NCBI GenBank assembly: GCA_025153755.1
Contig: JAOALD010000001.1
Coordinates: forward strand, 248,001-312,000
Direction: 5' to 3'
Source of the DNA: SAR92 clade bacterium H921
GTDB lineage: Bacteria > Pseudomonadota > Gammaproteobacteria > Pseudomonadales > Porticoccaceae
DNA length: 64,000 nt
A program made the translations under genes and the position numbers. This document shows positions 28,973 through 38,343 of the stretch, one piece after another (the stretch's first letter is position 1; every line of letters begins with the position of its first letter). The notes below the pieces were generated by a model, which searched no databases, was not told the DNA's origin, and was given only the letters and a program-made list of their open reading frames with translations.

Positions 28973-31282
28973 ATGCTGGCATCACTGCACACTATTGTTC
29001 AGGAGGTTAACAGCGCCCGCAATTTGCCCGAAGTTCTGAGCATTATTGTCAAAGAGGTTCGAGCGGCAATGAGTGCGGGTGTCTGCTCTGTCTATCTTTT
29101 TGATGAAACAGATCAACGCTATGTGCTGATGGCCACTGAGGGGCTGCGAACTGAGTCGATCGGCAAGGTGCGACTGGCCATGCGTGAGGGTTTAGTTGGT
29201 CTGGTCGCAGCCAAAGAAGAGCCGCTTAACTTAAGAGAAGCGGATAAGCACCCCAACTATGCCTATTTTGAAGAGACCGGTGAAGAGCCCTACCACTCGT
29301 TTTTGGGTGCGCCTATTATTCACCACCGCAAAGTACTCGGAGTGCTGGTGCTTCAGCAGGAAACCGAACGTCGCTTTGCCGCCGAAGAGGAAGCCTTTGT
29401 CGTCACTGTCTGTGCGCAGCTCTCTGGCGCTATTGCCCATGCGGAGGCAACGGGTGCACTGCGTAAGTTGGCATCAGCGGGTCGTGGCAAAAGTCGCGAG
29501 GCTTCTTTTCACGGCATTCCCAGCTCTCCTGGTATTGGCATTGGTCACGCAGTCCTGGTTGAGCAAAGCACAGATTTGGCCTCTGTGCCTGAGCGTTTTA
29601 CCAGCGATCCCAGCGCTGAGGTGAGTATTTTTCGAGCGGGCTTAGAATCAGCCAAGCAGGATATGCGCAATTTGGGTGATGGGCTTGAAGAGCTTCTCAG
29701 CTCTGAGGAGCTGGCACTGTTTGATGTGTACATACGCATGCTCGATGATCGCTCATTGGGAGGTGAGGTTATAGCTGCGATTAGGGCGGGCCAAGCGGCA
29801 CAGAGTGCCTGGAGTTCAGTTATTTTGAAACATGTGCGCACGTTTCGGCAGATGGATGATCCCTATTTGCGAGAGCGCGCAGCGGATGTCAATGATTTGG
29901 GTAAGCGGGTACTGGGCTATTTACAAAGTCATGATCGCAAAGCCTTACCCATGCCTCGCCGTGTTGTTCTGGTGGGTGAAGACCTATCAGCTACAGCGTT
30001 AGCAGATATTCCCGTGGATCGACTAGTGGGTATTATTTCCCTCAAGGGGTCGAGCAATTCCCATATGGCCATTGTAGGTCGCGCTCTGGGAATTCCTACG
30101 GTAATGGGCGCTATTGATCTGCCCTGGGTAGAGCTAGAGGGGCAGGAACTGATTGTTGATGGCTTTACTGGGGATGTAATAAGCGGCGCTACGCGCACGG
30201 TAAGGCGTACCTATTTACAGCGTCAGCGGGAAGAGAAAGTTCTTGCCAAAGACCTAGAAAAGTTGCGGGATGTCCCCTGTATCACTCCGGATGGGTTCCG
30301 TTTTTCACTGTGGGTCAACACAGGTTTGCGCCAAGACACCTATAGGTCTCTTAAAAGCGGTGCCGAGGCCGTAGGCCTGTTCCGGACAGAAATTCCTTTT
30401 TTGATGCGCTCGAGTTTTCCTACCGAAGATGAGCAAATGGACATCTACCGTGAGCAGCTAGTGGCATTCTCACCGCGTCCAGTGACTATGCGAACTCTAG
30501 ATATAGGCGGTGACAAAGATCTGCCCTACTTTCCCATTGAAGAGGAAAACCCATTTTTAGGCTGGCGTGGCATTCGCATTTCACTGGATCATCCTGAAAT
30601 TTTTCTCGTTCAGATTCGTGCACTGCTGCGCGCCAGTGAGGGCATTAATAATCTGCGCATTATGCTGCCGATGATCAGCAATATCCCTGAGCTTGACCGC
30701 GCCTTGGAGTTGATCAATCGTGCCTATCGGGAGCTCACCGAGGAAGAGGGCTGTAATATTCAAATGCCCCCTATTGGCGCTATGATCGAGGTGCCAGCCG
30801 CGGTTTATCAGGTCAAGGAAATCGGTCGCCGCGTGGACTTTCTGTCGGTTGGAAGTAATGATTTAACTCAGTATTTACTAGCCGTTGACCGCAATAACCC
30901 TCGGGTGGCCGACCTCTATCACACCATGCATCCAGCTGTTTTGCGGGCGCTTAAAGCTATTTATGAGCAGGCCTCGTCAGTTAATTGTCAGCTCAGTATC
31001 TGTGGTGAGATGGCGGGTGATCCTCTCAGTGCGGTGGTTTTATTGGGGCTGGGATACGAGAATTTCTCTATGAGTGCGACCAGCCTTTTGCGAGTGAAAT
31101 CTATGTTGCTGAATATTACTCGCAAAGATGCTCGAGAGTTGGTTCGTCGTGCCCTGCGCATGTCAGATGCTGGGTCGGTAGCGGAGTTTATTGCAGATTC
31201 ATTGGGGCAACCAGAAATCGTCCGACTTATTCGTCCGACCAAGCCCAGTCAGAAGGCCGATAGATTAAAGCTAAACTCTTGA
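28973..31282 (+). CDS. ptsP: PEP-protein phosphotransferase PtsP (EI-Ntr)
   Basis: A 769-residue enzyme I of the nitrogen PTS, which passes phosphate from PEP to NPr and on to PtsN. An N-terminal GAF domain (about 1-160) is followed by the enzyme I N-domain, a phosphohistidine swivel (active His364 in SSNSHMAIVGRALG) and the PEP-binding barrel (GLFRTEIPFLMR, GSNDLTQYLLAVDRNNP, CGEMAGD). The GAF domain and length separate it from sugar-PTS enzyme I. Its 3' end overlaps the converging NRDE gene by 34 bases. Confidence 0.97.
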   Translation: MLASLHTIVQEVNSARNLPEVLSIIVKEVRAAMSAGVCSVYLFDETDQRYVLMATEGLRTESIGKVRLAMREGLVGLVAAKEEPLNLREADKHPNYAYFEETGEEPYHSFLGAPIIHHRKVLGVLVLQQETERRFAAEEEAFVVTVCAQLSGAIAHAEATGALRKLASAGRGKSREASFHGIPSSPGIGIGHAVLVEQSTDLASVPERFTSDPSAEVSIFRAGLESAKQDMRNLGDGLEELLSSEELALFDVYIRMLDDRSLGGEVIAAIRAGQAAQSAWSSVILKHVRTFRQMDDPYLRERAADVNDLGKRVLGYLQSHDRKALPMPRRVVLVGEDLSATALADIPVDRLVGIISLKGSSNSHMAIVGRALGIPTVMGAIDLPWVELEGQELIVDGFTGDVISGATRTVRRTYLQRQREEKVLAKDLEKLRDVPCITPDGFRFSLWVNTGLRQDTYRSLKSGAEAVGLFRTEIPFLMRSSFPTEDEQMDIYREQLVAFSPRPVTMRTLDIGGDKDLPYFPIEEENPFLGWRGIRISLDHPEIFLVQIRALLRASEGINNLRIMLPMISNIPELDRALELINRAYRELTEEEGCNIQMPPIGAMIEVPAAVYQVKEIGRRVDFLSVGSNDLTQYLLAVDRNNPRVADLYHTMHPAVLRALKAIYEQASSVNCQLSICGEMAGDPLSAVVLLGLGYENFSMSATSLLRVKSMLLNITRKDARELVRRALRMSDAGSVAEFIADSLGQPEIVRLIRPTKPSQKADRLKLNS

Positions 31283-32031
31283 TACCCCAGACTCGCTCCT
31301 GCTTCGAAACAATGCTCTGCTACATCAACTTCACCAGACCGGCGCATAATGATGGCCGCAGAGGCTCTGGTGCCATAGTCATCGGCAACAATAAAAGGTG
31401 AAGATAGGAGTTGTTCCCAATGTTCAGGCACCCCAGTATTGGGCAGTAGTTCGGGCGGGAAGGTTTTTTCTAAAGATAGGCAAGCAATAAGGTCTGGAAG
31501 CTGCTCGGCACCTATGGTGTCTGCAGTGATGGCCTGTTTGAGCTGGTCGCGGGCATGGTCAACCTTGGGCCAGGGACTGTCGAGTAAATGATTGCTAAGA
31601 GCATAGATGCCCGGTGGTAAAAGTATTTCGCTGTTGTCATGGTTGTTTAGATAGAGCAGGTTAAAGCCATCGTAAAGCAGCAAATTAAAGCCGCCGTAGT
31701 CTGCCATCGCGGGTTTGAGCGCCTTGGCCCATTCATCAACATTCTGGTCTGAGGTTAAAAAGTCGCTTATCAGCTGGCCCCGAGATAGAAGTGTAGGGGG
31801 TGACTTAGTATCTTTGGTGATCTGACGGAAATTAGTTACCGCAGCAAAACGACCCCGACGAGATAGACCCATCCATGTCCCCCCTGCCTGAGCGTCGCGC
31901 CCTGCCAGAATAGGGGCGTCTGACCACCAGTGCATTGGCAGAGTTGGGCGCGCATAGAATTCGTCACGATTAGAGGTAACGATTAGTGACGCATCTGGAT
32001 GAGACTGAAAAGCGATAGCGAGAAGGCACAT
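31249..32031 (-). CDS. NRDE (TANGO2-like) family protein
   Basis: A 260-residue protein starting with MCLLAIA and carrying the name-giving SNRDE motif (about 20-24), then HWW, GGTWMGLSRRGRFAAVTNFR and NYGTRASA-like DDYGTRASAAIIM. The N-terminal Cys2 after Met resembles Ntn-hydrolase nucleophiles, an inference from fold similarity. In animals the homologue TANGO2 has been linked to heme trafficking and lipid metabolism; the bacterial role is not established. Its 3' end overlaps ptsP. Confidence 0.9.
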   Translation of the reverse strand: MCLLAIAFQSHPDASLIVTSNRDEFYARPTLPMHWWSDAPILAGRDAQAGGTWMGLSRRGRFAAVTNFRQITKDTKSPPTLLSRGQLISDFLTSDQNVDEWAKALKPAMADYGGFNLLLYDGFNLLYLNNHDNSEILLPPGIYALSNHLLDSPWPKVDHARDQLKQAITADTIGAEQLPDLIACLSLEKTFPPELLPNTGVPEHWEQLLSSPFIVADDYGTRASAAIIMRRSGEVDVAEHCFEAGASLGYQEFSFNLSAF

Positions 32032-32135
32032 AGCGGTCAGTGTAACTTTTTATTGTTTAAGCCGGTATCCCATGTAGCAGATGGTCAAACAACCCGTTAT
32101 TATCAGGGCTCAAATATTCAGGGGCAAACACTGCA

Positions 32136-32948
32136 ATGATTCCATATCCAGCCATCAATCCGGTGGCACTATCTCTTGGTCCATTACAGATACACTGGTA
32201 CGGCATTATGTATCTGCTGGCCTTTGCTGGTGCCTACATGCTAGCTGCACGTAATAGCCAGCGCCCTTGGGCACCCATTAAAAGATCTCAAGTTGAAGAC
32301 CTTATTACCTATGGCGCCTGGGGAGTTATCCTCGGAGGACGCCTCGGTTATTTGTTTTTTTACAGCGCCGATAAGTGGCTCGCTGATCCAGCCATGTTAT
32401 TTCGTGTCTGGGAGGGCGGCATGTCATTTCATGGCGGCCTAATTGGTGTTGCAATCGCTATATTTACCTATGGGCGCAAAAACAAGGTAAGTTTTTTGGG
32501 CCTGGCAGACTTTGTTGTGCCCCTAGTTCCTGCAGGACTGTTTTTCGGTCGCATCGGTAATTTTATTGGTGGCGAATTGTATGGTCGCGCCACAGAAGTT
32601 CCCTGGGCCATGGTGTTTCCATCAGACCCAACTCAATTAACTCGACACCCCTCGCAACTTTATGAAGCGCTGCTGGAAGGATTGGTGATATTTCTAGTGA
32701 TTAACTGGTATGCGCGCAAACCGCGGTTATTTGGTGAGGTTTCAGGTCTGTTTTTGATCCTCTATGGCCTGTTTCGCTTTCTGGTCGAATTTGTGCGCGA
32801 GCCAGATGCACATCTGGTTGATCAGTCGGCGCTAATTGAATCATTGAGCTGGATGACCCGAGGTCAGGTGCTGTGTGTTCCAATGATGCTGTTGGGCCTT
32901 TGGCTTCTGCGAAAAACATTTCAGCGTCTTGCTGGCAACCCGAATTAG
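32136..32948 (+). CDS. lgt: Prolipoprotein diacylglyceryl transferase
   Basis: A 270-residue polytopic inner-membrane enzyme that attaches diacylglycerol to the lipobox Cys of prolipoproteins. Key motifs are HWYGIMYLLAF near the N-terminus, GGRLGYLFFY, MSFHGGL and the Lgt signature RIGNFIGGELYGR, followed by HPSQLYEA. About seven hydrophobic helices are visible. thyA begins nine bases after its stop, then folA, as in Pseudomonas and many relatives. Confidence 0.96.
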   Translation: MIPYPAINPVALSLGPLQIHWYGIMYLLAFAGAYMLAARNSQRPWAPIKRSQVEDLITYGAWGVILGGRLGYLFFYSADKWLADPAMLFRVWEGGMSFHGGLIGVAIAIFTYGRKNKVSFLGLADFVVPLVPAGLFFGRIGNFIGGELYGRATEVPWAMVFPSDPTQLTRHPSQLYEALLEGLVIFLVINWYARKPRLFGEVSGLFLILYGLFRFLVEFVREPDAHLVDQSALIESLSWMTRGQVLCVPMMLLGLWLLRKTFQRLAGNPN

Positions 32949-32957
32949 GGCGGTTTT

Positions 32958-33863
32958 ATGAAACAATATTTAGAGCTAGTTCGCCATATTCGTGATCATG
33001 GTGTAACCAAAGAAGATCGAACCGGCACCGGCACCAAGAGTATTTTTGGTTATCAGATGCGCTTTGATCTGGCTGAGGGCTTCCCTTTGGTTACGAGTAA
33101 AAAGGTCCATTTGAAATCTATTATTCACGAGTTGCTGTGGTTTGTGCGTGGCGATACTAATATTCGCTATCTGGTTGAAAATGGCGTTGGCATCTGGAAT
33201 GACTGGCCCTATCAAAGCTGGCTGCGTGAAACTGGGCAAGATCAAGATTTAACTATGTATTCCCCGGAGTGGAAAGCGGGGATGAAAACATTTGTTGAAC
33301 GTATTAAAACCGATGCTGCCTTTGCCCAACAGTATGGCGATTTGGGCCCAGTTTACGGCAAGCAGTGGCGGGATTTTGAAGGGGTCGATCAGTTGGCCCA
33401 GCTGATTGATGATATTAAATCGAACCCGGATTCTCGCCGCCTGTTGGTGTCTGCCTGGAATCCAAAAGATATCCCGGTAATGGTCAAATCTGGTCTGCCA
33501 CCCTGTCACAGCTTATTTCAGTTTTACGTCACGGAGGGCCGTCTTTCCTGTCAGCTCTATCAGCGCAGTGCTGATGTGTTTTTGGGCGTACCTTTTAACA
33601 TTGCCTCTTACGCAATATTAACCCTGATGATTGCGCAGGTGACCGGATTAAAACCTGGAGATTTTGTGCACACTTTTGGTGATGCGCATCTCTATAGTAA
33701 TCATATGGATCAGGTTGAGGAGCAGCTTTCCCGTACAACTTATCCACTGCCAACACTAGCGATAAACCCAGAAGTCGACAATTTATTTGATTTTGTGTTC
33801 GAAGATTTTGAGCTGCAAAACTATGAATCCCATGGGCCGATCTCGGCTCCAGTCGCTGTTTAA
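32958..33863 (+). CDS. thyA: Thymidylate synthase
   Basis: A 301-residue enzyme methylating dUMP to dTMP with methylene-tetrahydrofolate. The catalytic Cys is in [13 protein letters not shown], and [18 protein letters not shown] and [17 protein letters not shown] are canonical. It is longer than the 264-residue E. coli enzyme because of an insert of about 35 residues between the GVGIWNDW and [12 protein letters not shown] blocks, as in the long-form ThyA of some bacteria. It sits between lgt and folA, so thymidylate synthesis and recycling of the dihydrofolate it produces are co-expressed. Confidence 0.97.
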   Translation: MKQYLELVRHIRDHGVTKEDRTGTGTKSIFGYQMRFDLAEGFPLVTSKKVHLKSIIHELLWFVRGDTNIRYLVENGVGIWNDWPYQSWLRETGQDQDLTMYSPEWKAGMKTFVERIKTDAAFAQQYGDLGPVYGKQWRDFEGVDQLAQLIDDIKSNPDSRRLLVSAWNPKDIPVMVKSGLPPCHSLFQFYVTEGRLSCQLYQRSADVFLGVPFNIASYAILTLMIAQVTGLKPGDFVHTFGDAHLYSNHMDQVEEQLSRTTYPLPTLAINPEVDNLFDFVFEDFELQNYESHGPISAPVAV

Positions 33864-33872
33864 GAGGCTCAA

Positions 33873-34370
33873 ATGAAACTGTCATTAATAGTCGCGGTCA
33901 GCCGCAACAATGTTATTGGTATCAATAATCAACTGCCGTGGCATCTGCCTGAAGATCTCAGGTACTTTAAGTCCGTGACCATGGGTAAACCCATTGTCAT
34001 GGGACGCAAAACCTATGATTCCATTGGCCGTGCACTGCCAGGGCGTACCAATATAGTGATTACTCGCGATGAGGCCTGGTCTGCGCCGGGGGTGGAGGTG
34101 GCACAGACCTTAGAGCGCGCGTTAAAGCTGGCAGAGCAGGCCTGTGAAGCTGCTGGCGCCAGCGAGGTTATGGTGATTGGTGGTGAGCAAATTTACCGGA
34201 TGACAATTGATTTCGCCGACCGGCTTTACTTGACTCAGGTAGAAGCTGAAGTTGAGGGCGATGCATTCTTTCCAGAGATTTCCTCCGAAGCCTGGCATCA
34301 GGTTGAGGTCAGTCTGCCAAATTCAATCGACACTCACCCCTATCGATTTACTGTACTCGATCGATTGTAA
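33873..34370 (+). CDS. folA: Dihydrofolate reductase
   Basis: A 165-residue NADPH-dependent enzyme regenerating tetrahydrofolate. The N-terminal LSLIVAVSRNNVIGINNQLPWHLPEDL, the GRKTYDSIGRALPGRTNIV segment and the VMVIGGEQIY motif are typical, with the active acidic residue in LPEDL. The gene starts nine bases after thyA. The TGTTAC/GTAACA 6-bp repeat 30 bases after its stop has no T-run, so it is not an obvious terminator. Confidence 0.97.
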   Translation: MKLSLIVAVSRNNVIGINNQLPWHLPEDLRYFKSVTMGKPIVMGRKTYDSIGRALPGRTNIVITRDEAWSAPGVEVAQTLERALKLAEQACEAAGASEVMVIGGEQIYRMTIDFADRLYLTQVEAEVEGDAFFPEISSEAWHQVEVSLPNSIDTHPYRFTVLDRL

Positions 34371-34465
34371 CGCACCAAAAAACCATGGATCAGTGGCAGA
34401 TGTTACATTAGGTAACAAAACCGATAAGTTCTAACTTTTATCCTATGAATTTCACCTAGGGCAAA

Positions 34466-34494
34466 TTGATTCTTTCAGTTGAGGCTGTTACAAA
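34466..34494 (+). promoter_or_regulatory. Predicted promoter of the TonB2-type cluster
   Basis: TTGATT (34466-34471) and TACAAA (34489-34494) are spaced 17 bases apart in the 221-base gap after folA. This gives a leader of about 90 bases before the DUF3450 ATG. Just upstream, GATAAGTTCTAACTTTTATC (34421-34440) is an imperfect inverted repeat that could be an operator. Its match to a Fur box is poor, so iron control is only a guess. Confidence 0.4.
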
Positions 34495-34591
34495 GACAAC
34501 CCGAACAAAGCTTGTCTTTTGTCGGCATGGATTGTTGTCGATATTAGACAGTAAAAGATAATTAAACCGGTAGACCCAAATTGAGGGAACT

Positions 34592-35374
34592 ATGAATAAG
34601 CAACCACTAAAAGCATTGGCACTTTTTGCCGCTCTTGCTGGTAGTCTGACTGTTAGCGCAGTACAGGCCACTGAAGTAAGTGATGTGCTCAAAGCTGGGG
34701 CCGTTAAGGTTCAAGCCGCTAAATCCTCGCAAACTAAAGTTGATCGTATTGCCGATCAAACTGATGGTCTTTTGCAAGAATTCAAACAGGTCAATAAGCA
34801 GATCGAGTCGCTGAGAGTATATAACTCACAGCTCGAGCGTCAGATTGTCAGCCAAAAGCAAATGATGGCTGAACTGAAGGAGTCGATTGAGAATGCAACA
34901 ATTATTGAGCGTGGCATTTCGCCGCTGATGATCAGCATGCTTAAGGCACTTGAAGACTTCATTGCTCTGGATGTGCCGTTTAAGAAAGAACAGCGCAATG
35001 AGGCTATTGCAGCTCTGTATGTGAATATGGACAGCGCCAAGTTCTCGGCGGCTGAAAAGTTCCGCCAGATTCTTGAAGTCTATGACATTGAATCTGAGTA
35101 CAGCTTATCTCTGGAGTCCTACCGAGATCTGGTCGATATCAATGCTGACGGCTCTGAGGTTGAGGTAGAAATGCTTCGCGTCGGACGCGTTGCACTGATG
35201 TATCAGACTAAAGACAAATCTCAAACTGGTGCTTGGAACAAGAATACCGGATCTTGGGAGACCCTCGGATCTGAGTACCGTAGAGCCGTAGACCAGGGCA
35301 TCCGTATCGCGAAGAAGTTATCGCCCCAGGATGTTATGGAAATGCCAATTACTGCGCCGGAGACTGCACAATGA
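34592..35374 (+). CDS. DUF3450 periplasmic protein of the TonB2 cluster
   Basis: A 260-residue exported protein. A signal peptide covers residues 1-26 (ending AVQA), and the mature part begins with a long coiled coil (about 30-105) and a globular C-terminal half with VDINADGSEVEVEMLRVGRVALMYQT. DUF3450 proteins are encoded beside TtpC/ExbB/ExbD/TonB genes in Vibrio and other marine gammaproteobacteria and are thought to assist TonB2 energy transfer; the mechanism is not settled. The stop overlaps the start of the next gene by four bases, so it is translated with the TtpC-like component. Confidence 0.88.
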   Translation: MNKQPLKALALFAALAGSLTVSAVQATEVSDVLKAGAVKVQAAKSSQTKVDRIADQTDGLLQEFKQVNKQIESLRVYNSQLERQIVSQKQMMAELKESIENATIIERGISPLMISMLKALEDFIALDVPFKKEQRNEAIAALYVNMDSAKFSAAEKFRQILEVYDIESEYSLSLESYRDLVDINADGSEVEVEMLRVGRVALMYQTKDKSQTGAWNKNTGSWETLGSEYRRAVDQGIRIAKKLSPQDVMEMPITAPETAQ

Positions 35375-36738
35375 ACATGAATATCGCTAAAGTTTGTGCC
35401 GCTTTTGTAGCCGCTGCTGTTTTCAGCATGCCGGCCATGGCACAGGATGCAAAGACTCTCGATGAGCTTTTGCAAATGATTCAGAGCGCTAAAATCTCTG
35501 AATCCTCTGATTACCGCAAGCGCGAAGCTGCGTTTAAAGCCGACCAGCGCAAACAGGCTTCACTGCTAAAGCGTGCTGAGAACACCAAGGCTGCTGAAGA
35601 GCGCCGTTCAGACCGGTTAGAGCAAAATATCCGTGATAACGATGTGATTCTTGCTGGCCTGCGTGAACAGCGCGATAAGCGTCTGGGTTCACTTAAGGAG
35701 TTGTTTGGCCATCTGACTGGTGCCGCTGGTGATATTCGTGCCAACCTCAATCAGTCGATCGTCAGCGCACAGATTCCTGGCCGTACAGAGTTCCTTGATG
35801 AGCTGATCGCTAAAATGAGCAGCGACACTCGTCTGCCTTCAATCGAAGATATCGAGAAGCTGTGGTACGAGCAGCAGCGTGAGATGGTTGAGAGTGCCCG
35901 AATCGTTAAGTTCAACAGAACTGTTCTGCTCGCCAACGGTGAGCAGACTGAAATGGAAGTTGTTCGCGTTGGTACCTATAACCTAATGTCTGGTGGACAG
36001 TATCTTGAGTACAGCCCTGAAAATGGTCTTGTTTCTGAGTTAGCGCGCCAGCCTTCAGGTCACCAGTCAAGTGCGGAAGACTTACAAGAAGCGATGAGCG
36101 GGTTCACGAAGGTAGGCTTGGATCCAACTGGCCCACTGGGTGGCGGGTTACTGGCTGCCTTGATCAACTCTCCAACTCTGATTGAGCGCTGGCACTTCGG
36201 CGGCATCGTCGGCTATGTGATCACAGCTGTATTCATTGTTGCAATTTTACTGGCCATCTGGCGTCTGATTGTGCTGATGGGTATGTCAACTAAGGTGACG
36301 GCTCAGCTGAAAGCTAAGACCGCCGATGCCAGCAACCCACTGGGTCGAGTACTCAAAGTTGCCGCTGATAATCCAGGCCTAGATCCAGAGTCCTTGGAGC
36401 TGAAGTTACATGAAGCGGTGCTTAAAGAACGTCCAGAGATTGAATCAGGTCTTAATCTGTTGAAGATTATTGCCATGGTCGCGCCGCTGCTGGGTCTACT
36501 GGGAACAGTGACAGGTATGATCATTACCTTCCAGATGATTACTCTGTTTGGTGCTGGTGATCCCAAAGCAATGGCCGGTGGTATTTCACAGGCATTGATA
36601 ACCACTGTGTTGGGACTGGTTGTTGCTATTCCTACTGTTCTGATGCACACATTGGTTAACGGCAAGGCACAGCGTATTCTTCATGTTCTCGAAGAGCAAA
36701 GTGCAGGTATCGTCGCTGGTTCTGTAGAGGGTCGTTAA
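35371..36738 (+). CDS. TtpC-like MotA/TolQ/ExbB proton channel protein with periplasmic extension
   Basis: A 455-residue protein with a signal peptide (1-24, ending AMA), a coiled-coil periplasmic domain (about 25-260) that shares a VRVGTYNLMS-like segment with DUF3450, then a membrane helix near 275-300. The C-terminal MotA_TolQ_ExbB domain has APLLGLLGTVTGMIITFQ and GGISQALITTVLGLVVAIPT. The architecture is that of Vibrio TtpC, an additional component of the TonB2 system that is essential there for iron uptake. It is followed one base later by a short ExbB gene, so two ExbB-fold subunits are made from one operon. Confidence 0.92.
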   Translation: MNMNIAKVCAAFVAAAVFSMPAMAQDAKTLDELLQMIQSAKISESSDYRKREAAFKADQRKQASLLKRAENTKAAEERRSDRLEQNIRDNDVILAGLREQRDKRLGSLKELFGHLTGAAGDIRANLNQSIVSAQIPGRTEFLDELIAKMSSDTRLPSIEDIEKLWYEQQREMVESARIVKFNRTVLLANGEQTEMEVVRVGTYNLMSGGQYLEYSPENGLVSELARQPSGHQSSAEDLQEAMSGFTKVGLDPTGPLGGGLLAALINSPTLIERWHFGGIVGYVITAVFIVAILLAIWRLIVLMGMSTKVTAQLKAKTADASNPLGRVLKVAADNPGLDPESLELKLHEAVLKERPEIESGLNLLKIIAMVAPLLGLLGTVTGMIITFQMITLFGAGDPKAMAGGISQALITTVLGLVVAIPTVLMHTLVNGKAQRILHVLEEQSAGIVAGSVEGR

Positions 36739-36739
36739 G

Positions 36740-37264
36740 ATGTTCTTCGTTGATACGATTGCCGATATCGGGAAGTTTATGGATTCAGGCGGCATGGTCC
36801 TTTGGGCTATTGTCGTCCTGCTATTCGTTATGTGGACTCTGATATTTGAGCGTATGTGGTATCTCCGAACCAGTGTAGGCGTTGATGTACAACGTGCTCT
36901 CGATAGTTGGGAGGCGCGCAAAGAGCGCAAATCCAAGCATGCACATCAAGTCAGAGAAAAGCTGATTTCTGAGGTGAGTATCGAGATCGACGCGAATTTT
37001 ATGATGATCAAAACCCTGGTTGCCCTTGCCCCTCTATTTGGTTTGCTGGGCACGGTAACTGGAATGATCACCGTATTTGACGTCATGGCCTTTACTGGTG
37101 GCGGTGATGCCAAGGCGATGGCCGGTGGTGTATCTCAGGCAACAGTTCCGACTATGTCAGGAATGGTTGCCGCGCTCTCTGGCGTGTTTGGCATGACCTA
37201 TGTCGAAGGCGAAGCAGAGCGTGAGAAACATCTGTTAGAAGACCATCTGACCATGGATCACTAA
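36740..37264 (+). CDS. exbB: ExbB-like proton channel subunit
   Basis: A 174-residue inner-membrane protein with three hydrophobic helices (about 17-36, 90-113 and 130-157). The MotA_TolQ_ExbB core reads APLFGLLGTVTGMITVFDVM and GGVSQATVPTMSGMVAALSGVFG. With ExbD it forms the proton-driven motor that energises TonB. It is the compact ExbB2 type found in Vibrio TonB2 clusters. A 10-bp hairpin separates it from exbD. Confidence 0.92.
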   Translation: MFFVDTIADIGKFMDSGGMVLWAIVVLLFVMWTLIFERMWYLRTSVGVDVQRALDSWEARKERKSKHAHQVREKLISEVSIEIDANFMMIKTLVALAPLFGLLGTVTGMITVFDVMAFTGGGDAKAMAGGVSQATVPTMSGMVAALSGVFGMTYVEGEAEREKHLLEDHLTMDH

Positions 37265-37272
37265 TTGGAAAT

Positions 37273-37295
37273 GCCTGTCTAAACCTTAGACAGGC
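37273..37295 (+). other. Intercistronic hairpin between exbB and exbD
   Basis: A perfect 10-bp stem GCCTGTCTAA / TTAGACAGGC with a 3-base loop starts 9 bases after the exbB stop and ends 18 bases before the exbD start. It lacks a T-run, so it is unlikely to stop transcription fully. It may protect the 3' end of the upstream message or set the ExbB:ExbD ratio. Confidence 0.7.
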
Positions 37296-37313
37296 GTCCT
37301 ACGAGAGACAACT

Positions 37314-37718
37314 ATGCGCAATAGAACAAGAAAATCACAGGGGCAGGGTGAGGCGATCGATCTCACGCCGATGCTAGACGTGGTTTTCATTATGCTAATC
37401 TTCTTTATTGTTACGGCTTCGTTTATCAAGTTGCCTGGTGTTGAGGTTACTAAGGTTGATACCACAACTGAAGACTCCTACAAAAAGGTGGGTATTCTGG
37501 TAGCGGTAAGCGAAAACAATGAATATTGGATTGATAAGAAACGCGTGGAAACAACTTCGTTGAAAATCAACCTAACTAGATTATTTAATGAGAACCCCAA
37601 GGGTGGCATGGTTATCCAGGCCGATAATGAGTCCAACATTGAAGCAGTGGCCAAGGTGGCTGATATCGCTCGTGATATCGGTATTGCCCCGGTGGCTGTT
37701 TCTGTAGAAAACGACTGA
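37314..37718 (+). CDS. exbD: Biopolymer transport protein ExbD
   Basis: A 134-residue protein with one N-terminal membrane helix (about 22-42) and a periplasmic domain. The proton-path Asp is residue 22 in DLTPMLDVVFIMLIFF, the ExbD/TolR signature. It forms the ion-conducting pore with ExbB and couples the proton gradient to TonB. tonB follows nine bases later. Confidence 0.94.
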   Translation: MRNRTRKSQGQGEAIDLTPMLDVVFIMLIFFIVTASFIKLPGVEVTKVDTTTEDSYKKVGILVAVSENNEYWIDKKRVETTSLKINLTRLFNENPKGGMVIQADNESNIEAVAKVADIARDIGIAPVAVSVEND

Positions 37719-37727
37719 GTTAATAGT

Positions 37728-38333
37728 ATGGCTTCAATAAGAGTTGGTATTTCTGCTGCACTGGGCATTTTGGTGACCTTTGCGTTGATTATTTTGATGT
37801 ACAAGTTAATCGACTCAGGTAGCAAAGAACTGGATGAAAAAGAGTCAATTAAAATTCCAGATTTTCTTCATGTCGATAGGCAGCTTACTGAGAATGCAAA
37901 TAAGACTGAGGTTGAAAAGCCAGAAGATCCCGAGACGCCTCCGCCAGATATTCCTGAAGAAAATATTGAATTTGAGGTGCCGGATAATGCAGTTAGTATG
38001 GCGGCACCGGCAGCGGGTGGTAATCTAAATATTGGTAATTCTGGTTTCGCCAGAGATTCTGATTACATACCTGTGTATGTGCCACAGCCACAGTATCCCC
38101 GCCGTGCGCAAACACGCGGTAAAGAAGGCTACGCAGTGGTTGAGGTTATTATTACCACTACAGGAGGCGTGCGAGACCCCATTATGGTCGAAGAATGGCC
38201 AGAGGGTTGGGGTTTTGGGCGTGCAGCGATGAAGGCCGCCAACAAGCTTAAGTACAACCCCCGGGTTGTCGATGGCGTTGGGCAGGAAGTAAGCGGCGTA
38301 CTGTATAAATTTAGTTTCCAGATGGCGAAATAA
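37728..38333 (+). CDS. tonB: TonB family energy transducer (TonB2 type)
   Basis: A 201-residue protein with an N-terminal membrane anchor (about 8-27), a Pro/Glu-rich spacer (about 55-80, PEDPETPPPDIPEEN) and a C-terminal TonB domain: PQPQYPRRAQTRGKEGYAVVE and AMKAANKLKYNPRVVDG. It transmits energy from ExbB/ExbD to outer-membrane TonB-dependent receptors. The short spacer resembles TonB2-type proteins rather than the long E. coli TonB. No receptor gene is nearby, so the substrate is open. Confidence 0.94.
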   Translation: MASIRVGISAALGILVTFALIILMYKLIDSGSKELDEKESIKIPDFLHVDRQLTENANKTEVEKPEDPETPPPDIPEENIEFEVPDNAVSMAAPAAGGNLNIGNSGFARDSDYIPVYVPQPQYPRRAQTRGKEGYAVVEVIITTTGGVRDPIMVEEWPEGWGFGRAAMKAANKLKYNPRVVDGVGQEVSGVLYKFSFQMAK

Positions 38334-38343
38334 AGGGTATCTG

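Noticed and set aside
34401-34417. TGTTAC-ATTAG-GTAACA repeat after folA considered as a terminator
   Set aside because: A 6-bp stem followed by As and not Ts; too weak. It could equally be an operator, but nothing supports one.
34421-34440. Fur box upstream of the TonB2 cluster
   Set aside because: GATAAGTTCTAACTTTTATC is an imperfect palindrome with Fur-like ends, but the core does not fit the consensus. Kept only as a comment on the promoter.
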